Assembly (NCBI GenBank): GCA_017640605.1
Contig: JAEPQH010000003.1
Location: 1 to 64,000, forward strand
Direction: 5' to 3'
Origin: Balneolaceae bacterium
Lineage (GTDB): Bacteria; Bacteroidota; Rhodothermia; Balneolales; Balneolaceae
DNA length: 64,000 bases
The notes under the pieces were generated by a model. The model ran no database searches and had not been told where the DNA came from. It saw only the letters and a program-made list of their open reading frames with translations. This document shows, one piece after another, positions 1 to 8,892 of the stretch (positions are counted from its first letter, which is position 1; each line of letters starts with the position of its first letter). A program made the position numbers and the translations under genes.

Positions 1-213
1 TACCAACACCTGAAGGGTCTGCACCGAACCCGAGCCCGTATTCACATCCGCATCCACCACGCGCATTCGAACCGGCTCCCCAGACCCATAATTCAACGCC
101 TCAACCCCAACTCCATCCACAAATAATACACTACCCGTGGTTTGTGCGATGAGATTTGTGTTTAATATTATAAAGATAAGAATGGCAAAACTTCCCCAAG
201 CTTTGATAGACAT
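1..213 (-). CDS. Secreted surface protein, N-terminal fragment cut by window edge
   Basis: An open frame of 71 codons starts with ATG at 213 and runs off the left edge without a stop. The first 24 or so residues form a signal peptide: a Lys, a hydrophobic stretch FAILIFIIL, then LIAQ before the cut. The rest (GSVLFVDGVGV, then VRMRVVDADVNTGSG) resembles the start of a beta-sandwich repeat with the VxDADxNT pattern common in large Bacteroidota cell-surface proteins. The function cannot be told from this piece. It reads in the same direction as cdaA, 68 bp downstream of it, so it may be the last gene of that unit or have its own promoter. Confidence 0.6.
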   Translation of the reverse strand, partial: MSIKAWGSFAILIFIILNTNLIAQTTGSVLFVDGVGVEALNYGSGEPVRMRVVDADVNTGSGSVQTLQVLV

Positions 214-281
214 AATTTCCCCGTTTATTAAATATAAGTCCGGAAAAATTAAACTAATGTGGAATAAAAATCAAAACAAAC

Positions 282-1097
282 CTACTTCAAATTCATCTCT
301 GTCTGAGAGGAACTGAATCCCATTTCTTCTTCGAATTTTTCGGTACCGAAGGCTTCTTCCATTTCGGCGCGGAGTTTTTGGATGGATAACCCTGAGGTGA
401 GCGAGCCATTTCTGGAAATAGAGATGCGTCCGGTTTCTTCGGATACGACCAATACAAACACATTGTTGATTTCACTTACTCCAACTGCTGCACGATGTCG
501 GGTACCAAAGGATTGAGAAATATTTGGGTTTTGAGAAATGGGTAGATATGCACTTGCAGCAATAATTCTATTGTTGCGGATAATTACGGCACCATCATGG
601 AGTGGGGATTCCTTTTGAAAAACGGTGAGCAACATCTCTGTAGTTATTTTGGCATCTATATTTACGCCTCCATCGATGATGTCTTGTAACCCCGTAGTTC
701 GAGCAAAAACGATGAGTGCACCAATTTTTTCTTTCGACATCACTTTTACAGCTTCGATCACTTCATCGATCATATCATCAGAATTGGAGCGAGCAAAAAA
801 ACGGTCGAGATTGGTGTTTTGCCCTAATCGATATAGTAACTTTCTAATTTCCGGCTGAAAGATGATGAACACCGCTAGAATACCTACATCTAAAATACCT
901 GATAGTATGAAGTCAATGGTATCGAAGCCTAAAACCCGAATTCCCAGGTTAATTGCTACAAGAAGCATAATTCCAATGCCGGCTTGAATGGCAAATGTTC
1001 CTCGTATCCACCGATATAGATATACCAATACACCTGCAATCAGCAGGGTCTCGATAAAATCCATAAGTCCGAAATCGAGAAAACCGATGGGAATCAA
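282..1097 (-). CDS. cdaA: Diadenylate cyclase CdaA (DacA)
   Basis: Makes cyclic di-AMP from two ATP at the inner membrane. This second messenger controls potassium and osmolyte balance and cell-wall homeostasis. The 271 residues fit the family: three membrane segments in the first 80 residues, a short linker, then the DAC (DisA_N) domain. The two catalytic signatures are present, DGA at 168-170 (LHDGAVIIR) and RHRAA at 200-204. The end (about 235-271) is acidic and probably disordered. It follows folP on the same strand with a 12-bp gap, a pairing common in Bacteroidota, so the two are probably co-transcribed. Family assignment is firm; c-di-AMP targets are not visible here. Confidence 0.95.
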   Translation of the reverse strand: MIPIGFLDFGLMDFIETLLIAGVLVYLYRWIRGTFAIQAGIGIMLLVAINLGIRVLGFDTIDFILSGILDVGILAVFIIFQPEIRKLLYRLGQNTNLDRFFARSNSDDMIDEVIEAVKVMSKEKIGALIVFARTTGLQDIIDGGVNIDAKITTEMLLTVFQKESPLHDGAVIIRNNRIIAASAYLPISQNPNISQSFGTRHRAAVGVSEINNVFVLVVSEETGRISISRNGSLTSGLSIQKLRAEMEEAFGTEKFEEEMGFSSSQTEMNLK

Positions 1098-1109
1098 AAG
1101 GGAAACCGT

Positions 1110-1937
1110 TTAACTGTGAGATATTATTGCCTTGAATATACGAATTGAATCGTTTGCTTCCTTCACATCATGAACACGCAAAATTCGTGCACCTTGGATC
1201 AATGCATGGTAATGCACGGCAATGGTTCCGGTAAGTCGATCTTCGGTTGGGCGGCCGTCCAAAATTTGCCCGATCATTGATTTGCGAGAAGCTCCAACTA
1301 ATACAGGGAACGCTTTTTTTGTGAAAGTATCAAGGTGGGCAAGGATTTTTAGATTGTGATCCAATCTTTTTCCAAATCCGATACCGGGATCAAGCACAAT
1401 GTCATTAACTCCGGCTTTAGATAGAATCTGAATCTTTTCATCAAAAAACTGATCCAAATCCGAAATTACATCTTGGTAGGTAGGATTTACCTGCATGGTT
1501 TTTGGAGTACCTTGAGCATGCATCAAAACGTAAGTTGCTGCATACTCGGCGCACAGTTTCGCAAATCGCGGCTCTTTTTCTAATCCACTAACATCATTCA
1601 CGATGTGAGCTCCACAATCTAAAGCCTGCTTTGCTACCTCATATTTTGTGGTATCGATAGAGAATGTTGTATTGGGGAATCTCGGTATCGCTTTTTTCAG
1701 CACGGGAATTACACGTTGTAATTCTAATTCCTCTGGTACCGGTTCTGCATTAGGTCGGGTTGATTCGCCACCCACATCAATAATTGATGCCCCATCAACA
1801 ACCATTTGTTCAATTTGATGCAATGCGGCATCAACCGTATTGAATTTACCCCCATCACTAAATGAATCGGGAGTAACATTCAATACACCCATGATTATGG
1901 GGCTATTTTTTTCAGATCTAAGAAATGAGTCTGCCAA
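1110..1937 (-). CDS. folP: Dihydropteroate synthase
   Basis: Cytoplasmic folate enzyme that joins 6-hydroxymethyl-7,8-dihydropterin diphosphate and p-aminobenzoate to give 7,8-dihydropteroate; it is the sulfonamide target. The 275-residue TIM barrel carries the family signatures NVTPDSFSDGG (20-30), DVGGESTRP (54-62), HIVNDVSG (about 111-118), LDPGIGFGK (182-190) and SRKS (217-220), so pterin and phosphate sites look intact. It lies 12 bp upstream of cdaA on the same strand. The gap before it holds a 13-bp inverted repeat (1954-2004). Confidence 0.96.
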   Translation of the reverse strand: MADSFLRSEKNSPIIMGVLNVTPDSFSDGGKFNTVDAALHQIEQMVVDGASIIDVGGESTRPNAEPVPEELELQRVIPVLKKAIPRFPNTTFSIDTTKYEVAKQALDCGAHIVNDVSGLEKEPRFAKLCAEYAATYVLMHAQGTPKTMQVNPTYQDVISDLDQFFDEKIQILSKAGVNDIVLDPGIGFGKRLDHNLKILAHLDTFTKKAFPVLVGASRKSMIGQILDGRPTEDRLTGTIAVHYHALIQGARILRVHDVKEANDSIRIFKAIISHS

Positions 1938-1953
1938 TGTGTTATTGTTATTC

Positions 1954-2004
1954 GTTATTTGTTAATAGGTATTCCCGATTAACGGTTAACGATTAACAAA
2001 TAAC
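1954..2004. repeat. 13-bp inverted repeat between fdxA and folP
   Basis: Arms gttatttgttaat (1954-1966) and attaacaaataac (1992-2004) are perfect inverted copies around a 25-base loop. The loop is itself rich in short inverted words (gattaacggttaacgatt). No T-run follows on either strand, so it is a poor intrinsic terminator. It could be an RNA hairpin in the fdxA-folP leader or a remnant repeat. Confidence 0.55.
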
Positions 2005-2008
2005 TATT

Positions 2009-2344
2009 TTACCATTCTTCAACAAGCTGATCGAGCTTATCTTCTTTTTCTGCCCATTCGTCGGCATCAGGTAAAGCGTCTTTGGTTTCGTTGATGATTC
2101 GATCTTCCCAAGCCTCGGCTAAACGTTCGTTTAATTCGATGTAATGTTCCCACTTATCAGGTACTTCATCATCTGGGAAAATTGCTTCAACCGGGCATTC
2201 TGAAACACATGCATCACAATCGATGCACTCATTTGGGTCGATAGTTAGGAAATTTGGGCCTTCCCGAAACGCGTCAACCGGGCAAACAGCCGCGCAATTT
2301 GTGTATTTACATTGAATACATGGCTCTGTTACTACGTAAGGCAT
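2009..2344 (-). CDS. fdxA: Seven-iron ferredoxin (FdxA type)
   Basis: Small soluble electron carrier of the Azotobacter ferredoxin I kind, with one [3Fe-4S] and one [4Fe-4S] cluster. The Cys pattern is C9-x2-C12-x4-C17-x3-C21-P and C40-x2-C43-x2-C46-x3-C50-P. The start [17 protein letters not shown] and the [19 protein letters not shown] block are typical of FdxA. The C-terminal half is acidic and Trp-bearing, as in the family. Length (111 aa) is normal. Redox partner is unknown. It stands between folP and the surface-protein cluster on the same strand, with 79 bp behind it. Confidence 0.93.
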   Translation of the reverse strand: MPYVVTEPCIQCKYTNCAAVCPVDAFREGPNFLTIDPNECIDCDACVSECPVEAIFPDDEVPDKWEHYIELNERLAEAWEDRIINETKDALPDADEWAEKEDKLDQLVEEW

Positions 2345-2423
2345 GGTTTTTTTGGAGTGAGTTTGTGATGATTTATGAAAGTGCGAATATCAAAGAGATG
2401 TGGATTAGATTCAATCCAAATAG

Positions 2424-3632
2424 CTACTTTAGTACCGATTTTAACTCATTTATATTTCCATCGGTTCCGGCTGATTCAATATTCAATAAATGAGCAATGA
2501 GCTCGTAGATGTGGATGTTTTCGACGGAGCTAATTGATTCACCTTTCTTAAAATCCGGACCAGTAACAAAAAACAGTCCGTGCATTTCTTGTTCAAGATT
2601 ATCATACCCATGCGTTCCACCGGTTGCATAATTAGGACGGGATTCCACATGTGAACGTGTTGAAATCATGTAACCAACATCAGCTATTGTAATAAGGTCG
2701 GGGACACGTGGGGAGTTTTTTAGTCGAAATCGTTTGGGCAATTCTTCTTTTTTGAAGACTCTAAAGTTCTGTTCGTTTTGCTTTAAACGAGTATAGATTT
2801 CATTAATCGTTTTCTCATCGCCTCGCACATTAAAACTCGTGCCCCAAGAATAAACATCGAGATTTTCGGTGTCGATATAATCATCGATATAAATAATGCG
2901 CTCCCGCGATAATTGAGTCATTCCATGGTCGGAAACCACGATAATGTTTAAGCTTTCTGTCAACCCTAACGAATCCACTTGTGAAGTTAAATAGCCCATC
3001 AATGCGTCGGCTTCCTCAATGGCTTGCACAACCTCGGGCGAATCAGGACCATGTCGATGTCCTTCGCCATCCACAAAATCGAAATACAATGTTCCGAAAT
3101 CGATTTCTTTTGCAGTGCCTAGAGTCATCCAACTTAAAACAGAATCAATACGATCTCGATTAGGCATGCTACCGTCGTATCGTTTCCAATGGGTAGGACG
3201 CATATTTTGGATTGGTGCTTCCGAGCCTACCCAAAACATAGTTCCGGATCGAACGCCTTGTTTTTCGGCAGTATTCCAAATTGGTTCGCCGCCATACCAA
3301 GCAGGATTTTCTACCTGTTCACGATCACGCATCGAAAACCAGGTTCCAATGGTGCTATCATACATAGAATTGTTGATGAAGCCGTTGTTTTCCGGGTATA
3401 ATCCGGTAGCAATAGCATAATAGTTTGGAAACGTGTTGGATGGATAAATGGGAATCAATCCTTCACTGATCACCCCTTCTTCTACCATTTGATCAAAGTT
3501 CGGAGTATTCGTTTTGTTCAGGTAATCGTACCGAAAACCATCAAACGATATTAACAGTACCTTGTTGGGCGCCGAATTATTTGCAGAGCATCCAACTCCA
3601 ATTATCAAAAGAAGAAAGAGTACGCTGCGCAT
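2424..3632 (-). CDS. Alkaline phosphatase family lipoprotein (ectonucleotide pyrophosphatase/phosphodiesterase-like)
   Basis: Predicted lipid-anchored hydrolase: the signal peptide ends in a lipobox-like GVGC with the lipidated Cys at 15. The fold is the type I phosphodiesterase/NPP branch of the alkaline phosphatase superfamily. Visible metal and catalytic residues are D31 in SFDGFRYDY, the Thr nucleophile T67 in SNTFPN, D188 and H192 in FDFVDGEGHRHGP, D235-H236 in SDHGM, and a late His in GTHGYDN. The active site therefore looks complete. Substrate could be nucleotide phosphodiesters or a phospholipid head group. It is the last gene of the minus-strand surface cluster, 14 bp after the NHL lipoprotein. 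Confidence 0.88.
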   Translation of the reverse strand: MRSVLFLLLIIGVGCSANNSAPNKVLLISFDGFRYDYLNKTNTPNFDQMVEEGVISEGLIPIYPSNTFPNYYAIATGLYPENNGFINNSMYDSTIGTWFSMRDREQVENPAWYGGEPIWNTAEKQGVRSGTMFWVGSEAPIQNMRPTHWKRYDGSMPNRDRIDSVLSWMTLGTAKEIDFGTLYFDFVDGEGHRHGPDSPEVVQAIEEADALMGYLTSQVDSLGLTESLNIIVVSDHGMTQLSRERIIYIDDYIDTENLDVYSWGTSFNVRGDEKTINEIYTRLKQNEQNFRVFKKEELPKRFRLKNSPRVPDLITIADVGYMISTRSHVESRPNYATGGTHGYDNLEQEMHGLFFVTGPDFKKGESISSVENIHIYELIAHLLNIESAGTDGNINELKSVLK

Positions 3633-3646
3633 AATTTAAAAAGTGT

Positions 3647-4939
3647 TTACTCGAAGTCTGATGTAAGCTTATACCGAACAATTCGGTTATTACCTTTGTC
3701 TGCCACATACACAATGCGGTCGAAGTATGCCACACCACTCGGCGTGTTAAACTCCTTAGGTCCATTGCCTAGCTTGCCGAATGAAACTAACACCTGACGA
3801 GATTGATCTACCGCTCCTGCTGGCGGTGGCACACCTTCCTGGCCGTTTGTTTGAAACTGAAACAGTTTATGTTGTGCGGCATCAACTACAAAGATAAAGC
3901 TATTATCATCGCCGCTGTATGCTATATCAACGGGCTGTGTAAATTTGTTTGGCTCGTATAAAAACCCATCCGCCTGAGTGGTATCTTGGGATAACAAACT
4001 CGCATTTTGTTCAAATATCAAACCATCCACGGTTTCTACAGCATTAATCCACAACACTCTAAAATCAATGTCAGCACTTTGGCTGGCTTGTGCGATAATA
4101 AAACTACGATCGCTGGTAAATGAGTCACGTTGTGGTGGAGCAACGAATGAAGCAATTGCACTCATTCCAATTCCACTTCGTAATGAAGGGATTGTTGGGT
4201 TTAATGATCTGATTTGACGAACATTCCGCATTTTATTGGTTGTTACGCCATTTTCAACAATTCTTCGGAACTCAAGCACGGTGTTATCAGGTGCCGCAAC
4301 TTGTGTTGTTGAATTTGATGGACCTCGCCGTGTAACATACAGAGTGTTATCAGAAAGTATAGCTAATCCGGTGACTTCTACATTTTCGTAATTGATTGAA
4401 GATCCTTTGTTTAATCTGGCATTTTGAGCGGCCGAGGTACTTAAACTGGCATCATCAAATGGAAAAATGAGGGTATCTACATAGGTGATCGGACCGGCTC
4501 CATTCAGATTCTTGATCTTAAAAATTGCCGGCAAATTCCATGTTACATTGGGGTCGATAGACTCTATAACTGTATCAATTCTGGCGGATACATATACATT
4601 CAATAATCGATCCTGAGTAATGGCATTAGCACCGTTTAACGGAATTGTGAGCCTTGGTGACAAATCAGCAAGATCTAAAATATGAAGCCCTTCAGAATCG
4701 GTTACGTATACAAATTCGTCGAAACCAACATGTACATCAGTAGGGGCGTCGAAGTCGGTCCAAACCGGTTGAACTAAAGCGTAGCCTTCTTCACTTTCGA
4801 GAGTAGGATCAATCCTTCCTTCTGCAAAAATTTCTGCGTTGTCTTCGTCATTTTTTGTATTAAAAATGGCATCGCAAGCACCGGATAACGAGCTGGCGAA
4901 AATCAAAACTATAAGTAAATAAAATCGTTGTTCTCTCAT
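3647..4939 (-). CDS. NHL-repeat lipoprotein
   Basis: Signal peptide with lipobox LSGAC (Cys22) followed by an acidic linker, then a beta-propeller-like body. NHL/YWTD-style strands are visible, for example FDEFVYVTDSEGLHILDL near residue 70, DNSFIFVVDAAQHKLFQF near 345 and FDRIVYVADKGNNRIVRYKL at the end. Such propellers usually bind protein or carbohydrate rather than catalyse. Its ATG overlaps the stop of the PorV-like gene (ATGA, 4936-4939), so the two are translationally coupled and probably act together at the cell surface. Exact ligand unknown. Confidence 0.8.
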   Translation of the reverse strand: MREQRFYLLIVLIFASSLSGACDAIFNTKNDEDNAEIFAEGRIDPTLESEEGYALVQPVWTDFDAPTDVHVGFDEFVYVTDSEGLHILDLADLSPRLTIPLNGANAITQDRLLNVYVSARIDTVIESIDPNVTWNLPAIFKIKNLNGAGPITYVDTLIFPFDDASLSTSAAQNARLNKGSSINYENVEVTGLAILSDNTLYVTRRGPSNSTTQVAAPDNTVLEFRRIVENGVTTNKMRNVRQIRSLNPTIPSLRSGIGMSAIASFVAPPQRDSFTSDRSFIIAQASQSADIDFRVLWINAVETVDGLIFEQNASLLSQDTTQADGFLYEPNKFTQPVDIAYSGDDNSFIFVVDAAQHKLFQFQTNGQEGVPPPAGAVDQSRQVLVSFGKLGNGPKEFNTPSGVAYFDRIVYVADKGNNRIVRYKLTSDFE

Positions 4940-5925
4940 AATGCTACATTAATAGCTATTCGATGGATTTCACCGAGTCGTTCGTATAATGAATAAGCGT
5001 AATCTGCTCTAATTATTCTGTTTCCAATTGGTAATTCTACACCTGCTCCAAAACTTGGAATTTTACGTTCCTCGATACCGAACTCGTAACCGGTTCGTAC
5101 AAAGAATTGCTTCATAAATCCATATTCGGCACCCACATTAAACTGTTCGGCATTATCGCTCGGATTTGTGATTTGCGCAGTTACAACTAACGAGTTTTCA
5201 TCATTTTTAAAAACGTCGTAAGCAGCACCAATCAGAAATCGTGTAGGTAGTGTTTGTTGTTCTTCCGGCTCAATAATCTCGATACCGTTTAAGTTTTCGC
5301 GAGTTGTTGTGCCCTCAGGACTGGAGTCGAAACCAAAGTTATTGATTCCCACGGCAAAACGAAGCCCGGTATCTCCTACTAAGTAAGAAAAGCCAAAATC
5401 TATTGCACCGCTTTGGTATTGTATTTCCTCAATTTTTTCCATCAGATATCGAAAGGTAATCCCGTAACTGAATAAGTCGGTTACTTTATGTGAAACAGAG
5501 GCTCCTGCAGATAAGTGATGAGTAGCAAAAGTTCGCCCGGTTCCGAATGGCTGAAATTCGGTTGTTTCAGTGATATCACCTGAACTCAAATATTGTACGG
5601 AACCTCCAAGAGCGAAATCGCCCACTTTTTGTACTACAGAAAAGTAATCGAGATTTATGCCTGCGAAATAGCGCGTGTGGCTGAGCATCACATTACTGCC
5701 TTCTAAGCGAGCAGAAAGTGCAGGGTTCCAATATAAGCTAGAGGCATCGTAAGCATCTGCCATGTTAGAATTCCCCATGGCGGCACTTCTTGGATCTACA
5801 GCTATTTTGGTAAACTGAAAACCTTCGGTTCCTGCGCGATCTTCACCAAAACTACCTTGCGCAAAAATTGGCGAGGCAAGTGTAAGCAGTAAACAAACTG
5901 GGAGTAAAAATTTCATCATATGCAT
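4936..5925 (-). CDS. PorV/PorQ-family outer-membrane barrel protein
   Basis: Signal peptide ends near SPIFAQ. The mature protein has the hallmark start of the PorV/PorQ (FadL-like) family: TKIAVDPRSAAMGNSNMADA, then SSLYWNPA. Alternating beta-strands continue to the C-terminus (RADYAYSLYERLGEIHRIAINVAL). PorV is the T9SS outer-membrane shuttle that moves cargo to the attachment complex; relatives of this length serve as cluster-specific partners. The start overlaps the TonB receptor stop (TAATG at 5925), and initiation may be at the third or fourth Met (MKFLLPV). Two T9SS cargo genes in the same cluster support a secretion or surface role. Confidence 0.82.
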   Translation of the reverse strand: MHMMKFLLPVCLLLTLASPIFAQGSFGEDRAGTEGFQFTKIAVDPRSAAMGNSNMADAYDASSLYWNPALSARLEGSNVMLSHTRYFAGINLDYFSVVQKVGDFALGGSVQYLSSGDITETTEFQPFGTGRTFATHHLSAGASVSHKVTDLFSYGITFRYLMEKIEEIQYQSGAIDFGFSYLVGDTGLRFAVGINNFGFDSSPEGTTTRENLNGIEIIEPEEQQTLPTRFLIGAAYDVFKNDENSLVVTAQITNPSDNAEQFNVGAEYGFMKQFFVRTGYEFGIEERKIPSFGAGVELPIGNRIIRADYAYSLYERLGEIHRIAINVAL

Positions 5926-8888
5926 TAGAATCGTACGGATAAGCCAACCAGAACATGTCGCTGCTCGATATAATTGGCAGGATTATCGTAGGAAGGGAGA
6001 TTATTATCTGTTGGATCCAAATATCTAGGATCACGAACGCTATTCGGCACATCGTAACTACGATCAGCACGTAGTGCAATCAGAGCTGCCGGGTCAGATG
6101 GATACTGTTTGTAACCTTCTCCGGTAACCTGATTTACAATGACGGAACTTCGGTTATTCAATAAATTGGTGATTTCGACAAAAGCAGAAATTCGAGTATC
6201 GTTTACTTCAAACCATTTGCGGAAATTGAAGTCGACTGTAAACCAAGCAGGACCTACTTCGCTAAATCGTTTCGCCGGATCGTCTACCGTCTCGTAAATA
6301 GGACGCCAGTTTTCTTCGCCTGTTACCGGATTTCTTTGAAAACCTACAAATTCTGTTGGCGTGTATCTTGTACCACTTCGCCAAACAGCAGACAAGAACA
6401 TTTGAAATTGATTCAAAATACCGAGGTCAAGCAAAGGATCATTACGATCGTAAGTAAATGTGACGTTTCCTTTAATATCAAAAGGTCGATCCCAGGCTAA
6501 TGGAGTTTCTACATTGCTACCAATATTTTGGCGTGCATTGATGCTGTTCAGGTTATCGTCGTTAGTGGAGCTTAATCCTTCGGCACGTGAATACGTGAAG
6601 GATAGTTGTCCGCGCAATAAATCCTTATATCGTTTTAAATAAGACATTTCGATACCACGGGCTCTTGCATAATCGCCGTTGATACGAAATGCTTTAGACA
6701 CGTCGCGGCCATCCACATCCTGTACACGAATCAGCTGAGACGTTACGAAATCGTACTTATCGCGCCAAAATGCTGAAATATTGAATGCATCGTTGGAAGT
6801 AAGCTGATTTCTGAATCCGATTTCGTAGGAAATATCGATTTCGGGATCCAAATTTGGGTTACCCAAATCCGGCAGATCAGATTGATCTTGATAGAACGGA
6901 TCTAAACCGGCATATATAAAACTCGGGTGAGGTACGCGGGCTGAGTGGCCATAGTTAAAGAATAAAACCTGATTATCTTTAACGGGGAATGACACATTAA
7001 CCTTAGGTAAGAACCTAAATTTGTAACGTAGCCCCAATATCTCGGTAGTACTTTCCTGATATTGCTCTGCGATGAATCGTGGGATAGTTGACACTGAATT
7101 ATCAGCTAATGCATCTTCTACTGCATTATCTACATAACGACCCGGTGCCCAGTATTCGATGCGTGCACCGATATTGGCGATTAATCCGTTGTAGCGAACT
7201 TTATCTGTAATGAATAATGCACCACGTTTTGGTTTTACCCGCCATGCATCGAAGGTTTCACCCACTCTAAATGTTTCAGAAAATGTATTTTCATCAATTT
7301 GAATCGGAGCTCCAATCCATGGTCGCGTGATATCAATCCACTGGTAATCGTTGAATTTCGCTTCGAAGCCAACTACTATCTGATTAATACGTTCGCCAAA
7401 ATATTTAGTGAAAGAGGATTTAAGAGTAATCTCTTCAGCAAAGTGATCATGCCATAAACGCGCAATACCACCATTGTTGTAATAACCGGGGCCGGCTAGT
7501 ACATACGTAAAATCATCGGTTCCCTGAAATTCCTCAGCAGGACGAGTTACTATACTTTCAGGATCAAATTCACTGTCTACATTGGTAGGTCTCCAATCTC
7601 GGCCGTTCGCATCTGCACGTAATTGCGTAAAAAGTCGGCTTAATTGGATCTCATAAAAAGCAGATTGATCGATGGTTTGAGTCCATTTTAAATAAGACAA
7701 ATTGCTATCGTGGGTATAGGTGTTTGCGTTATCGAGGAATCCATTTGAAAATGCAAACTGAAAGCCGGGACGAATTTGAGTGTCGGCGCCGGTAATCTGC
7801 AACATTCGTGTATTCTGATTGATGGTTAATGAACGCTGATATGCTGCTTGTACACGTAGCCCCGGGCGAACATTATAGGTCAACTTTAGCATGCCATTCC
7901 ATCGGTTACCTTGTCTTGGCGACCAAAATTCGCTATCAACAATAGAAGATCGAATTTGATTAGCTGATAGTTTTGTGTAACCATCGGTAAAGCCCACTTG
8001 CCCGGTTAAGAAGAAAGTAAAATTACCCGGTAGATTTAATCCTAAAGCAGGTAATAAACGCTCTGTTATTATGCCGGGTCCACCAAGAGTAAACTCATAA
8101 ACATCTTCAAAAAAGTTAGCTTGGTTGTCCATATTGTTCGAACCAAGGTTATCTCTCTTATGAGTGAACGTTCCTTCATAACGCTCGCCACCATTTTGTG
8201 TTTGTACTGCTACAACACCTGAAGTTACATCGCCATATTCTGCGCCAACTCCACCCGTAATTACTTCTACATTCGAGAACGAATTTGAACCTAAATCAAG
8301 GCCAAACCCTGTACCAGCTAATGGATCCTGCGCAGAAACCCCATCTACCACAAATCCGGTTTCGTAAGCGCGTCCACCTTTTATATATAAACCTGTTGGG
8401 TCTTTTACTACGCCTGATTGTAAAGAAACGGCATCTTCCACTCGTTGAATAGGTGCAGCTTCCAAATCTTGCCGAGAGATGTTTACAGAAGTATTTGATT
8501 TTTCTACATCAAAAATGGGTGCTTCACCGATTACTACCACTTCACCGTCGGCTTCGAACACTTCTTCTTCCAATGTTTGGTTTACAACAGTAGTTTCGCC
8601 GGCTTCTACTTTTACACCGGTTACCTGAACCTTTTTAAAACCAAGAAAAGAGATTTCGATGGTGTATTCTCCCGGTCGGATTCCACGGATGGTGTAATTT
8701 CCATCAATATCGGTTGCCGCTCCTAAATTAGATCCTACAATTCGAACGTTTACAGCGGGTAATGGCTCGTTTATTCCTGCTTCTGTAATTACACCGCTAA
8801 TACGACCTGTATTTTGTGCAAGCACAGGAATCGAGGTCACAAATAGCGTTAGCGCAAGTAAACATGCAGATAGATGTCGTTTTATCAT
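5925..8888 (-). CDS. TonB-dependent outer-membrane receptor with N-terminal carboxypeptidase-regulatory domain
   Basis: 987 residues. Signal peptide to about 24, a CarboxypepD_reg-like domain (about 28-110, GRISGVITEAG to VVNQTLEEE), a TonB plug (about 125-230 with IQRVEDAVSLQSGV and YIKGGRAYETGFVVDGV), then a long 22-strand-type barrel ending in an aromatic residue (HVLVGLSVRF). No TonB box can be fixed by eye. Such receptors take up large substrates or act as surface assembly modules. The gene sits 4 bp after the lipoprotein 8893-10392 and is coupled to the PorV-like gene. Substrate is unknown. Confidence 0.92.
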   Translation of the reverse strand: MIKRHLSACLLALTLFVTSIPVLAQNTGRISGVITEAGINEPLPAVNVRIVGSNLGAATDIDGNYTIRGIRPGEYTIEISFLGFKKVQVTGVKVEAGETTVVNQTLEEEVFEADGEVVVIGEAPIFDVEKSNTSVNISRQDLEAAPIQRVEDAVSLQSGVVKDPTGLYIKGGRAYETGFVVDGVSAQDPLAGTGFGLDLGSNSFSNVEVITGGVGAEYGDVTSGVVAVQTQNGGERYEGTFTHKRDNLGSNNMDNQANFFEDVYEFTLGGPGIITERLLPALGLNLPGNFTFFLTGQVGFTDGYTKLSANQIRSSIVDSEFWSPRQGNRWNGMLKLTYNVRPGLRVQAAYQRSLTINQNTRMLQITGADTQIRPGFQFAFSNGFLDNANTYTHDSNLSYLKWTQTIDQSAFYEIQLSRLFTQLRADANGRDWRPTNVDSEFDPESIVTRPAEEFQGTDDFTYVLAGPGYYNNGGIARLWHDHFAEEITLKSSFTKYFGERINQIVVGFEAKFNDYQWIDITRPWIGAPIQIDENTFSETFRVGETFDAWRVKPKRGALFITDKVRYNGLIANIGARIEYWAPGRYVDNAVEDALADNSVSTIPRFIAEQYQESTTEILGLRYKFRFLPKVNVSFPVKDNQVLFFNYGHSARVPHPSFIYAGLDPFYQDQSDLPDLGNPNLDPEIDISYEIGFRNQLTSNDAFNISAFWRDKYDFVTSQLIRVQDVDGRDVSKAFRINGDYARARGIEMSYLKRYKDLLRGQLSFTYSRAEGLSSTNDDNLNSINARQNIGSNVETPLAWDRPFDIKGNVTFTYDRNDPLLDLGILNQFQMFLSAVWRSGTRYTPTEFVGFQRNPVTGEENWRPIYETVDDPAKRFSEVGPAWFTVDFNFRKWFEVNDTRISAFVEITNLLNNRSSVIVNQVTGEGYKQYPSDPAALIALRADRSYDVPNSVRDPRYLDPTDNNLPSYDNPANYIEQRHVLVGLSVRF

Positions 8889-8892
8889 ACTT